Shown one piece after another: positions 49,323-60,659 of a DNA stretch of 64,000 bases. The notes below the pieces were generated by a model, which ran no database searches, was not told where the DNA came from, and saw nothing but the letters and a program-made list of their open reading frames with translations. The translations under genes were made by a program, and so were the position numbers. This DNA is from Tetramitus jugosus (lineage: Eukaryota; Heterolobosea; Eutetramitea; Acrasida; Vahlkampfiidae), in the NCBI GenBank assembly GCA_937625935.1, contig OW569346.1, positions 496,001 to 560,000 of the forward strand. Reading direction: 5' to 3'. How positions within the stretch are numbered: the first letter of the stretch is position 1; every line of letters begins with the position of its first letter.

Positions 49323-51191
49323 ATGACGCATGATCTGCCTGCAGATACTCTAAATCTCATTTTCAGCTTTTGTCAACCTGTTCAATGGGTGACGCTCGTG
49401 TCTGTTTGTCGCGAGTGGAGATATCTCTTGTCAAAAAATGGAAATGTTTGGAAAGAGGTAAGAGCTTCATCATTGGATTGGTTCTCTCTGTTGTTGTTAT
49501 TATTAAATCTGTGTTTGTTGTGCGTTTGTTTTTGTTAGATTTTCCAGGAGCGTGTCTCTTTTTGGAGATATCATTTGGATATGGACTTGCAATTTGCAGT
49601 GGAAACACATGTGGTGAACACCATGATGCATCATTTGCAAAGGCACAAGAGCAGCGAGAATTTGGCCAAATCTCCACGTGTCAAACACAAGAAAGAATAT
49701 CAACCATTGGACGCCACAGAGCAACAGAATTCGTCTTCGTTTCAAATGCTTGAAAACTATGCTGCCCTCATACGACATCACGATCACTTGAGGAAAGGAA
49801 TATCGAATCAGATTGACTTCCCTGTGATTGACAAAAGCTTAGATGACAATGCTTTCGCCATGTACTATCTGTTGTGCATTCGCATGTTGGAACGAAAAGC
49901 CTCTCGTGTGCTGGCCGAGTCTGACGACAATATACTGTCTATTACACATTTAACACTAGACAGAGAAACAGATAGGAGAAAGAATGTTGCATGTGATGAT
50001 GGATATGATGTGTTAGCATTGCCATCTTTATCCCTTGAGAGCCAACGCTGTGCATTGTTTGACTCGAATGTCCTGGGAACACAGGACTGCAACTTTACTA
50101 AGAAGCGAGAGCATTTTGAAAGACTGCAGCAAATTAATGTATGGACGAGATACTTTTCGCAAGCAACCATGAATGTGATCCTATGTGTGCTCACGTTTCT
50201 GTTTCTCTTGTTAGTAGTGATCAAGTTAAACTTGCCGAGTTGGAATCCATCGGTGACTCCAAACACACTACTGCCCGAATATACGTCAACGACGACAAAC
50301 AAAATCGTGGGTGCTGATGTATATTGGTGTATTCCATTCAGTGTGCTCTACTTGATCCATTTTCTAATCGCACTCAATATCGGTGTTTCACTTATGAGAC
50401 AATGTTCACACTTGGCGAACCAAGCAGCCAAATTCCGTTTAGTTCGGAAATACTTGGTCCAGATGAAATTAATACTTGGATGGATCAATACATGCTTGTT
50501 TTGCTTCTTTGTGCTATGGCATCTTCGATTAACATTTCCCAACTACGATCGAAGCTCTCATTCTACACCCTATGATTCCATGAACCCCTACTTGCAGGCG
50601 TCATATGTGTTCGGATCTGGTCTCATCACATTGAGTCCATTGTATCTGCTAAGTTTTAGCCTATGTGGTTTGGTTCTCTATATGTTGTTCATGCTCTATG
50701 CGAATTCATTTTTGAGTACTGTGGTGTTGAGTGAGTTTCTTATCGCAGGTTTGGTGGTGACAGGGCTTGGATTTTTGTTGTCACAAGTTGTTTTGTTGCT
50801 CTGGTTACTGAAATGGGAATTGCACAATTATGTGGATCATGTGTATTTCAATTGGTCTTACGTGTTCATTCCTTGTTACTTGGCTGCTCTGCTCACTATC
50901 TTGGCTATCATTGCATTTGCCCTTATTGTTGCTATCCAAGGAGAATTATCCAAGCATGAACAGAAGCTGTTTATTGTTATCCCGGTCTGTTCTGTTTTGA
51001 TTTTATGCCTGCTGATTGTATGGATGATATTGGTAAGTATTACTACGGGTGGTGTGTGGAAATACTCCTATATCGCTCTAATGCCAATTCCGTTTCTACT
51101 ATGGACACTGGCACTCACCTTGAACAAGGATATCCTGTTGCCTTTGGTGTTTGATGATGTAGACAAGTTGGTCGAACAGCAAGATTTATAA
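49323..51191 (+). CDS. F-box protein fused to a polytopic membrane domain (TMEM185-like)
   Basis: Exons 49323-49457 and 49539-51191 (intron 81 bp, GTAAGA...GTTAG), 595 aa. The first exon is an F-box: DLPADTLNLIFSFCQPVQWV then VSVCREWRYLLS. After a polar region of ~180 residues there are about nine to ten membrane spans, with a TMEM185/fragile-X-F-like phrase NWSYVFIPCYLAALLTILAI. F-box proteins recruit substrates to SCF ubiquitin ligases, so this could be a membrane-embedded SCF receptor; that is inference. The splice junction, VWKE-IFQERVSFWRYHL, continues the typical post-F-box 'W...' segment, supporting one gene. Confidence 0.8.
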
Positions 51192-52339
51192 ATCATCTTC
51201 ATGCCTCTCCTCCATTGTAATGTTCTCCATTGAGATTGTTTCGTCCCTTTGGTCCTCATCTAACAGTTCACGCTCCTCAATGTCGTCTGGTCTGTTGGTG
51301 GTAGTGAGAGATGTGATCTCATCTAGCTTCACATGCACGTGAAGCCCCTTCATTTCATACACAAACGAAATCATGTACAGGATAATAAATGAGATCATCA
51401 AGTATTGCACCAAAGCACCATACTTGTTTGCAGCATTCATTGCTGCGCAAGTCTGTTGTTCAATCTCTTGAACAGAACAGTTGGTAATCACTGCTACAGC
51501 AGATGCCACTTGAACGAACACAATTGAAAGAATGACCGAAATACAACAGAGAAAACGATAGACTGTCCAGGCACTCACACCAAACACTCTCCAGACAAAA
51601 CTATTCAGTGGTGCTTGACCCATGATCTTCCACTTGCGATCCGTCCAGAATGAACTTATCAAGTTGAGCCACATGTGAGCATACATGGCCGAGAAGAACA
51701 ATCCAGAGCATGCCAAATGAAACAGAGTGACGTATGCCTTCGTTCCAGAGATCTCCTTGCCCGACGTGATATCGCTCAACTGAGATGGGTCTCCCTCGAC
51801 CAGAGGCACCAACCCTAAACCTGTTAGACCAAAGCTGGACAATGCAACAAACAAACAGGAAACAGCATTCAACCATCTCAACCTGAAGCAACCAAAACAG
51901 CACATGATCACTCGACTGGAGCTACTGTAGTGTTGCTGCTGACTACCACTACCACTACCATTTGTAATCAACAATTGTTCAACTTGAGACGCTCTCTGAC
52001 AGAGAGCATAGTAGAGAACGAGTGACATGACAAACAAGAGGAATCCAGAGATGACAATCGACAATGTAAAAATGTATTTTCCGGGTAGGTACACTGCAGC
52101 CTCTATATTATTACATACACATATTATAGATGAGTCATGAGTCAATTATGAACTAATTGTGTGTTTTTATATATAGAAAAAGCTTTTAGACTCTTTGTTC
52201 ACATACCACTGAGAGCAGGCAAGTGATCCGCATTGTCTGCTGTGATAAAAAAGAGAATCACAGTAGTGATGAGACTGAATGACAGGATGCCAGAAACGAC
52301 TGGTGGAACAATGACCAGCGGAAATTTGAATGTTTTCAT
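51186..52339 (-). CDS. Frag1/DRAM/Sfk1-family membrane protein
   Basis: Exons 52339-52207 and 52102-51186 on -, with a 104-bp intron (GTATGT...ATATAG), 349 aa. The first exon supplies the N-terminal span (FPLVIVPPVVSGILSFSLIT) and the start of the family's luminal loop. The second exon starts EAAVYLPGKYIFTLSIV, which matches the 'P(E/G)..IF' element, and adds about five more spans. Frag1/DRAM/Sfk1 proteins act in GPI-anchor remodelling (CWH43/PGAP2), PI4P signalling (Sfk1) or autophagy (DRAM); which one is open. The acidic C-terminal ~45 residues are cytosolic. Its stop overlaps that of the convergent F-box gene by a few bases. Confidence 0.75.
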
Positions 52340-52471
52340 GTTTTCTCTCTGATTCGGGATCAGCAAAAAAATTAAAAGTCCACGAAAAACAAAAACAAAA
52401 ACAACAGCTCAATTCAGAAACAAAATTCGAATCGGCCGGTCGATTTTTTACAGCAAGATGATAGAACAGGA

Positions 52472-52567
52472 TCCCATATAGTCTAGCTGGTTAGGATATC
52501 CGGCTTTCACTTCCAAGCTGATAGCTAAAGTTCCCGGAAGACCCGGGTTCGAGTCCCGGTATGGGAG
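52472..52567 (+). tRNA. tRNA-Glu (TTC anticodon) with a 23-nt intron
   Basis: TCCCATATAGTCTAGCTGGT starts the exon. The acceptor stem is TCCCATA/TATGGGA, the anticodon stem TCCGG/CCGGA and the loop CTTTCAC with anticodon TTC at 34-36. The intron 52510-52532 sits at the canonical 37/38 position. The T arm GGGTTCGAGTCCC is perfect. Confidence 0.95.
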
Positions 52568-52656
52568 ATACTTTTAAACGGATTTTGATGTTACCCAAGT
52601 TGTGACTCTAGGAGGTGTCACAAAAAATATGAGATTTAATTGGATTGACAGAGGAG

Positions 52657-54249
52657 TTACCGCCAAAGTTTTAATGTGCCATCTCTGCTCCAACTGGCGA
52701 GCAAATTTTGAGACGGATGGTGAATAATTCCCAACACTGACTTCTTGTGCAGTTGCAACACATGGTTAAGCTTGGTAGTTTGTGTATCGAACACATACAA
52801 TGAATGATCCTCACCTACTGCATATAAATAATTGCCGGAGACAGATGGCACGCAAAATACGAAATCGGTGGCATTCGCAGCATTGTTTGTAATGGTTTTC
52901 AACAAGTTTCCCTCTAGATCATTCACATGAATGATTGGCGAGGCACTACAAATGACAATTTCTTGCAATTCCCCTCCAGGAAGTGGTAACGCACTATGTA
53001 TTGGTGCGTGATGTGCCGTTTTGCTTGCCTTCTTTGCATCAGGGAAAAATGTGAGTTGGCATTCCATTGTTTTGATGTCCCATACTTTGATCGTGGCATC
53101 ACTGCTCGCTGAAACAATCTTTGTCATGTCAGATGTGAAGAAGGCACTATTGACAAAGCTCTGATGGCCATTAAAAGTTTTCAAGACGCGACCAGATTGT
53201 AGTCCATAGATTCGTATAGAAGCGTCGTGAGATGCTGACAAGATTTGACTGGAATCATCGGAAAAGGAGATGCAACTGATGGCCTTCGAATGAGCACTAT
53301 CAATCTTCCGAATACATTCACCAGTTTTAATGTTCCATATCTTGATAACAGCGTCCTCCGACGCAGATGCCAACACTTCTGAAGTTTTGTTGAAACTGAT
53401 ACACAGAACAGGTGACTCATGCATCATGATTCGATCTTCGGCCTGATATTGCAAATTAGTGTTCAACTTTGCTCGTGACATGTATTCCCATACTTCCACA
53501 AATCCGTCTACACTGCCCGTCACCAAGTATTGACCATCGGGAGAGAAGCATGCACAAGTCGCATGTGATTTCTTTCCAAACTTGATCAAGTTTTCCATAG
53601 TGCTCGGGAATGACGAATCAGCAGCAGCCTGAGTTAACATAAGTCCCTCATTGAACGAAGTCAACGTTCTGCCCGAAAACAAATCAAATTTACCAACGTC
53701 ACTCGGCGTTAATTGTTCTCCGTGCTCCTGTTGATACTTTAACGCTTGACCAATCAGCGTAATTAAGCGAGCTGGAGGTGCGACACGAACTTCCTCTCTC
53801 AACGCATTTGCAATGACAAGTCTTCGTTGATCTCTCGACCCCTTTCCATATGCTTCCATCTCATCGAATAGATTCGAATAGACAAATCGATGCAGTTTGG
53901 CATATCTCTCAGGCTCTTCACTCATGAACTGATGATCAAAACAAGTGGAATAACTGGTGCCCTCCAAGCCAGTGAGCAACAATTTCGCGGTATCAATCTC
54001 CTTCATTTCGCACAACTCGAATATCATGTGCTCGTGAAGATCAATGAGTTTGGCTCTAGGTAGGCTCACGTACTGCAATTGTTTGATAACAGAGTCCCAC
54101 CGCCCATGTATCACATCACTCACAAACAGTTTCAAGTTGTCAACAGTGTTTAGTGAGACTTGTGTTTCGGATTGTATGGCCTCAAACGATTTTGTCATGT
54201 GATTCTCTTTGCAGAATTGGAGCATGAGTCGTATGACACTATTATCCAT
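52657..54249 (-). CDS. SMU1: SMU1, WD40 splicing factor
   Basis: 530 aa, close to the usual 513. LisH (residues ~6-38, SVIRLMLQFCKENHMTKSFE) and CTLH (~40-95, VSDVIHGRWDSVIKQL) precede a conserved linker (TPSDVGKFDLFSGRTL) and seven WD40 repeats (~215-530), e.g. CACFSPDGQYLVTGSVDGFV, ASEDAVIKIWNIKTGE, HQSFVNSAFF, SSDATIKVWDIKT, and a final SWSRDGTLKLWR. SMU1 with RED acts in spliceosome activation (B complex), in the nucleus. Intronless. Divergent from IFT122, 234 bp between starts. Confidence 0.93.
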   Translation of the reverse strand: MDNSVIRLMLQFCKENHMTKSFEAIQSETQVSLNTVDNLKLFVSDVIHGRWDSVIKQLQYVSLPRAKLIDLHEHMIFELCEMKEIDTAKLLLTGLEGTSYSTCFDHQFMSEEPERYAKLHRFVYSNLFDEMEAYGKGSRDQRRLVIANALREEVRVAPPARLITLIGQALKYQQEHGEQLTPSDVGKFDLFSGRTLTSFNEGLMLTQAAADSSFPSTMENLIKFGKKSHATCACFSPDGQYLVTGSVDGFVEVWEYMSRAKLNTNLQYQAEDRIMMHESPVLCISFNKTSEVLASASEDAVIKIWNIKTGECIRKIDSAHSKAISCISFSDDSSQILSASHDASIRIYGLQSGRVLKTFNGHQSFVNSAFFTSDMTKIVSASSDATIKVWDIKTMECQLTFFPDAKKASKTAHHAPIHSALPLPGGELQEIVICSASPIIHVNDLEGNLLKTITNNAANATDFVFCVPSVSGNYLYAVGEDHSLYVFDTQTTKLNHVLQLHKKSVLGIIHHPSQNLLASWSRDGTLKLWR

Positions 54250-54483
54250 GATGTTAGCAACATGATGTGCAACCGCTTCAAGCGTGATTTTAATGACTTA
54301 CTCTTCGATTTCGACCTGCACTTCTTGCTTCTTCTGGGTCGTTGTGGGTTCCATTTTTTTTTGATCTTTACTTGTTGAAGTTTCATCCAGAAAGCGACAG
54401 ATCAAATTTGATGTTGGCGCCAGAAATTCCAGTACGATACATTTTTTTGGCAGGAACAAAACTTTCTGTTTTGGTTAGAAAAG

Positions 54484-57400
54484 ATGAGGTCTCAGTCATC
54501 ATGGTCAGAACGCCTCGTATGTACAGCCAAACTGATTACTTCACAGAAATAGTTTTTTATCCTTAACACTCCCACTTCACTTCCAAATCAATAGGTCGAT
54601 AAAGATGGAAAACCAGCTGTTATTACATGTGTAGCATTTTCTCCTGATGGCCTCCAAGTAATTGTGGCTGCAGGAAGCAGAATTTTCATGTACGATGCTA
54701 TTGTAGGAGAATTCATCAAGAAACTCAAGGCTCACAAGGGAGATGTATATACAGTAGCGTATAGCAGAGATGGAAAACGTTTTGCCTCAGGTTCAACTGA
54801 TAAGAGTGTCATCATATGGACGAGCGAAGGTGAAGGACAACTCCGAATCAATCACAACTATTCTATTCAATGTTTGGCATTCAATCCCGTTAGCCATGAA
54901 TTAGTCAGTTGTACCGAGTCTGATTTTGGGCTATGGAACCCTGATCAAAAAGAAGTTGGATACACAAAGGTTCAATCCAAAATTATATGTTGCTCTTGGA
55001 CGAATGATGGGCAACACATTGCATTGGGTCATATGGATGGAAGGATTAGTATCAGGAACAAATTGGCCAAGGAAGTGATGGTTATTCAGAGAAGAGCACC
55101 AGTATGGACACTTTCTTGGAACCCATCGAGAGAAGAGCAGCATGATATCCTGGCTGTAGGTTGTTGGGATCAAACTCTATCATTTTATCACTTCCCGAGT
55201 GGGAAGCAGTTAAAGAAGGATAAGTACCTCGGATTTGATCCTTGTTCTCTCACCTTTTTCAGCAATGGCGAATATATGTGCATTGGAGGTTCGGATAGAA
55301 AAGTGAGCTTATGGACCAAGGAAGGAATTCGATTAATGACAGTTTGCGAAACAAAAGATTGGGTGTGGTCCATTGCCCACCGACCTCATCAAAACTATAT
55401 AGTATGTATTTTAACTTAACAACATCATCTGTCATACAAGAATTGTTGCTAACTTGATGAGTGCTCGATATTAGGCAATTGGATGCAATGATGGACTGAT
55501 AGATGTTCAACAGCTCATGTTCAATACAGTTCACAGTCTGTACAAAAATCTGTATGCAAGTAGAGAAAACATGACAGAGGTTGTTCTTCAAGACCTGCTA
55601 TCAGACCGGAAAGTTCGAATTCCTTGCAAAGATTACGTTAAAAAAATTGCTGTCTATGAGAATAGACTCGCAGTCCAGTTAAGTGATAAGATCGCAATAT
55701 ATGATTTGTTTGAGAACAGATCCAATACCAGCATGACAAAAGAAGAAGGGGCCCATGAGGAAGAAGAACTGGGATTTCAACTTGTTGAGAAGATTCAAAA
55801 GGATTTGGGATGTAATTTACTGATTGCAGTGTCTAGGGGCGTAGTGTTATGCTTGGAACAAACACTGCAGCTCTATGATTTTAAGGGACAAAAACAGCGA
55901 GAATGGGCAATGGACTCAAATATACGATACGTTAAAGCGATAGGTGGTCCTCCTACTCGAGAAGGTATCCTTATTGGACTTGAAACCGGGGCAATCCTCA
56001 AGATTATTATTGATAATCCTTTCCCGGTTCAGTTGCTGAAAATAGGTAGTGCAGTAAAATGTCTAGACCTCAGTGCTTCTCGAACAAAACTGGCGATCGT
56101 GGATTCTCTTAATAATTGTATCGTGTATGATTTGAAGTCAAAGAAATTTTTGTTCCAGGAAAGCAATGCCAACAGTGTCTCCTGGAATTCCGAGTATGAA
56201 GATATGTTATGTTTCTCTGGAAACGGAATCCTGAACATCAAAACAGATACTTTCCCAGTCACGCAACACAAATTCCAAGGTGTTGTTGCTGGGTTCAAGG
56301 GATCCAAAATATTTTGCCTCCATATGTCAATGATCAACACTGTCGACATACCTCAAAGTGCCAGTCTCTTCAAGTACTTGGAGAAGATGGAATTTTCGAA
56401 AGCTTATGAAATTGCCTGTTTGGGAGTTACTGAAAATGATTGGAGACAACTGGCTATGCAAGCATTATGCGGTCTTAACTACGATGTTGCTCGTCGATCC
56501 TTTGTTCGTCTAAAAGATATGAAGTTTGTGAGCTTGCTGAGCAAGTTCGAAAAGCAATTGAACAACAAAACAGGAAATGAACAACTGTTCCTGGCAGAAA
56601 TATACGCTTATCAGGGAAGATTTGATGAAGCTGCGAGAATGTATGTCAAAGCTGGAAAGCCTGATATGGCCATGGATATGCTTTGCGATATGAGGAAGTG
56701 GAAAGAAGCCAAGGAGCTAGCTTCAAAAACTGACAGTGTCAACCTCCGAGATCTTATAAGGAAACAAGCTAGTATTGCAGAATCTGATAAGGATTTGAAA
56801 GCCGCGAGTGAGTTGTACATTGCTGCTGGGGAATATTCTAAAGCGATTAATATTATGGGAGAGCACCAATGGTTTGATTCGTTGATTGAAGTGTGTCGCT
56901 CGATGGATCACAAGAGTCAAGAAGGAACAAGAGCTATTGCGATCTGCGCTCAGTACTTTAGGAAATTTAAACATCATGAGTACGCAAAGGAAGCATATGC
57001 TAAGATTGGAGATTTTCCTTCTCTCCTGAAATTGCATGTGGAGAACCAGAAATGGACAGAAGCATTCGAACTTCTCACCGACAATCAACAATTCGCTCCA
57101 GAGGTATATCTACCATATGCTCGCTATCTTGTGACTTTGGACCGGTTTGATGAAGCACATGAGGCTTTCAGAAAGGCAAACCAACCGAAAGAGGCTCTTA
57201 AGATTCTGCAGCAGATGGGATTCAACTCAGTCATTGAGCACAGATTCAAGGATGCAAGTTACTATTTCCTTCAATACGCTTTGGAAGTGCTTTCTATCGC
57301 TAAATCCTTCGATGAATTGACTGAGGAAGCTCGAGACTATTTCGAATCATTTGCGAGATTCTATCAGTTTGCGAAGATGTATTATGCCTATCATTATATT

Positions 57401-58258
57401 CATATCTATTCAGAACTTCCATTCAACTCGATGGAACCAAAGTACTTATTTAATATCTCTCGCTACCTTCTGATGAATACACTGACTGGAGATACACCAT
57501 ACAACATCTCCAAGGTGAATATTGTGTATGCTATGGCAAAGTTAGGACAATCGCTAGAGAATTACAAGCTTGCTAGAGAAGCATTCCAAAGACTTCAAAC
57601 ACTTCGGGTACCAAAACACCTAAAGACTGAAGTTGATCTCCAGAGCATTCTTGTAAACAGTAAGCCAATGACAAACAGTGATGAGCTGATGCCTGTCTGT
57701 TATCGATGTTCCAGCAACAACCCTTTCTTAAGCAACTCTGGAGACTTTTGTCAATCATGTGGTCATCCATTCGTCCGTTCATTCTATTCGTTTAACATTC
57801 TTCCGCTGGTCGAATTCGAGCTTGATGATGCTGTGACAGAGGAAGAAGCACTCAGACTACTTCAATCTGATTCTAAGAAGATATCTTCTATGACTGATAA
57901 GCAAACCAAGTGGAAAGAGAGTAATGATGAAGACGAAAACGTTCAAACATTAACGTTCGACGAGAAACCCAGCACATCTGCTCAAAGCTCACAAGATCCA
58001 TTCCGACAAGCCCTCATGAATTCAAAGACTGTCAAAATCAAGGTTAATAGCTATATTCTGTCTAATCTGCCGAAAGAAGAGGTGTTTGTTGTCAATTGGA
58101 ATGTACCTTTGATGAAGAGTAAGTTTTATCGAAACATGGTGCCATCTTTCCCTGTCGTTCATTGCCATAGCTGTAACATGTTTTTCCATGAGGAGGATTA
58201 TGAATTCGAAGCTCTCAAGAACAATGGTTGTCCATTCTGTCATGCTTCATCTCAATAA
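54484..58258 (+). CDS. IFT122: IFT122, intraflagellar transport complex A subunit
   Basis: Exons 54484-54516, 54595-55401 and 55475-58258 (introns 78 and 73 bp), 1207 aa, normal for the family. The tiny first exon gives MRSQSSWSERL and joins phase 0 to VDKDGKPAVITCVAFSPDG, matching the family's N-terminus. WD40 propellers cover ~1-560 (RDGKRFASGSTDKSVIIWTS, SIQCLAFNPVSHELVSCT, CCSWTNDGQHIALG). A TPR-like helical solenoid follows (FDEAARMYVKAGKPDMAMDM). Two Cys clusters end it (CYRCSS...CQSCGHPF and CHSCNMFF...CPFCH). IFT-A drives retrograde transport in flagella, fitting an amoeboflagellate. Confidence 0.93.
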
Positions 58259-58330
58259 ATACGGTTGCAACAAGCAAAATTCATACAAAAACAAATCAAA
58301 TACAAAAAAGTCTCAAACATCTGCTTCTCA

Positions 58331-60565
58331 ATGAGTATCAAGCTTCTCTCTAACGAAGACATTGAGAAAATTCGTTCGAATTATCTGATCGGATCTCTTG
58401 AACAGTTGATTGAAGAACTAATATTGAACAGTATGTACAAACTTTTTAGATGGACGAGCTATTGTATCTGACCACACCTGTAGGCATCGATTCCAAAGCG
58501 TCTCATATTACAGTAGATTTGCAATCCACCACTAATCAAGTGGATTTAATCGTGACTGACAATGGAAAAGGAATGGGACATGAAGAAATGATACTTGTAG
58601 GTCAACGTTATGGTATGTAGCTACATTGTTGGATTGTCTCTCTTCCAATGAATCATATTCTGTCCTGTACTAAATGATGTGCAGCAACGAGTAAACTGTA
58701 CGAATCAAATTGCTTCGGCTTCAGAGGAGAGTCACTCAACTCTATCGTATCAATGTGCTCCAGTGTAACAATATCGTCCAGGATATCTTCTCTGGATCCC
58801 ACTCTGACCAAAACGATTCAACCATCGACAACAACTCCTCTTGTGACTCGATCCTATGTGAGAGATCATCAAGTGGGTACAACTGTTCGTTGTAACAACA
58901 TCTATGGCAATCAACCAGTTCGTAAAGACTTGATCCTTCAAAAATTGTTCATGGTAGGAGGGTTGATACACGAGATCAGATTGGTCATCGAACATATCTC
59001 TCTTGTTCATGCCAATATCTCGTTATCCCTGCTTCAGAATGGCTCGTCTCTAATGAACATCGTTGCCCAAGAACCACAGAGTAGTAGTATTTGTGGCGTA
59101 TCGAGAGAACGGTTGTACTATGTGCTCGGAGTTGACAAGTGTAACGATATGAGGGAGGTAGAGGGATCGATGCTAGACAATGATATTCCAGTACGAATCC
59201 TAATATCGACCAACTATCCACTCCACTTGTCAAGCTACTCTACAGTGAAACACTGCCAATATGTATTCCTTAACAAAAGATTCGTGCATAAAGAATCAGA
59301 TGCCATACGAAAAGAAATGAACAGCTTGTACCGCTCATTTCTCCAAAAATTTCGCTACCATATACTTGAGACTCACCCGAGCTTCCATGACAACTTGCTC
59401 TCTCTCGTTCCAAACTTTGTGGTATTGATAGTCCATGGCTCAACTAAAATATCAGATGGAAATCATCGTGTAGAGTTTTTGAAGGGTGAAGGAACAATTA
59501 TCAACCTCCTGAGGAAAACAATGCACTCATTCTTCAACAAGTGTCATCCTCTATACATGAATGAAGTGTCGAATGAGAAGAATGTTACAGAGGAAATTCC
59601 AATACGACATAACACTTCTCCTCCACTCAACCATACATCGATATCCCAACGTATACTAAGTCACAGAAAAACTCGTATTTCTAAACCGCCAGCGATCAGA
59701 AAATCAATCACTGAGTTACTACAGCAAAGCCGAAAGGAATGTGTAACATTTGGACAAATAGCAGAGCATCCAATACCCACAAGGGACGAAATACAGAAGC
59801 AAGAAAGGTCTGAAACAGTTGTATGTAACTAGACCCCTTTGAAACTCGATGTTGCGATTCTGTGAATCACTGCTACTAATCTTTCCAATTTTTCTGGCTT
59901 AGGAACTTACAAGGCAAATGATCCAATCAATGACTGTGATATCTCAACTTGACAAGAAATTCATAGTCACGCGCATTGAACTAAATGATCTGAAATGTAT
60001 TTGTCTTGTGGATCAACACGCAGCAGACGAACGAATAAGAGTGGAAGATCTTCTAAAGCAGTCGACAACGAATCGTATTGACGCCGTATCTCAACGCATG
60101 GACATGTTCCCTGGAGAGGGAGTGCAGCAATGTGCTATTCCGAATGGTTTAGTGGTTGCTCGAGCGGTCGATAACCCAAAGCTAGTCCACCAAATCTCAG
60201 CGTACAGGCAACTACTGGAAAGATGGTACTGGAATTTCGAAGTCATCCAAGATTCGCCCTACTCCAGAAATGAAGGTGCTCGCGTGATCATGAAAACTGC
60301 GCCAAATTTTCTTGGAGAAACACTAACAGTGCCTGATCTAGTCCACTTCCTGGAGAAGTTGTCAGAATTTACAAGCTCGTCCACTATTCCTCCCGGAATA
60401 CATCGAATTGCAAACTACAAGGCATGCAGGTCTGCTGTCATGTTTGGGGATTACTTAGATCGATCTCAATGCGAAAACATTATAAGAAGTCTGAGCGAGT
60501 GTGATCTCCCGTTCCAATGTGCCCATGGTCGACCTAGTATGACAGTACTCTTTAAGTACACATGA
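58331..60565 (+). CDS. MLH3: MLH3, MutL homologue
   Basis: Exons 58331-58430, 58484-58612, 58685-59820 and 59903-60565; introns 53, 72 and 82 bp, all GT-AG and frame-consistent; 675 aa. N-terminal GHKL ATPase: LIEELILNSIDSKAS (usual ENSLDA), VTDNGKGMG, ATSKLYES and GFRGESLNSI, then TTVRCNNIYGNQPVRKDL. C-terminal: IVTRI...LVDQHAADERIRVE, the DQHA(x)2E(x)4E endonuclease motif, and YKACRSAVMFGDYL, CAHGRPSMTVLF. This order marks MLH3 over PMS1. MLH1-MLH3 nicks DNA in mismatch repair and in meiotic crossover resolution. The N-terminal Glu-Asn ('ELVENS') is EELILNS here. Confidence 0.9.
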
Positions 60566-60659
60566 GATGAACCTCAGTACTCCAAAATCCGCACATGAAT
60601 ATCTGTCCTCATTTACACATTAAAGATTCAGGTGATTGATTGATGACACATATGTCTGA

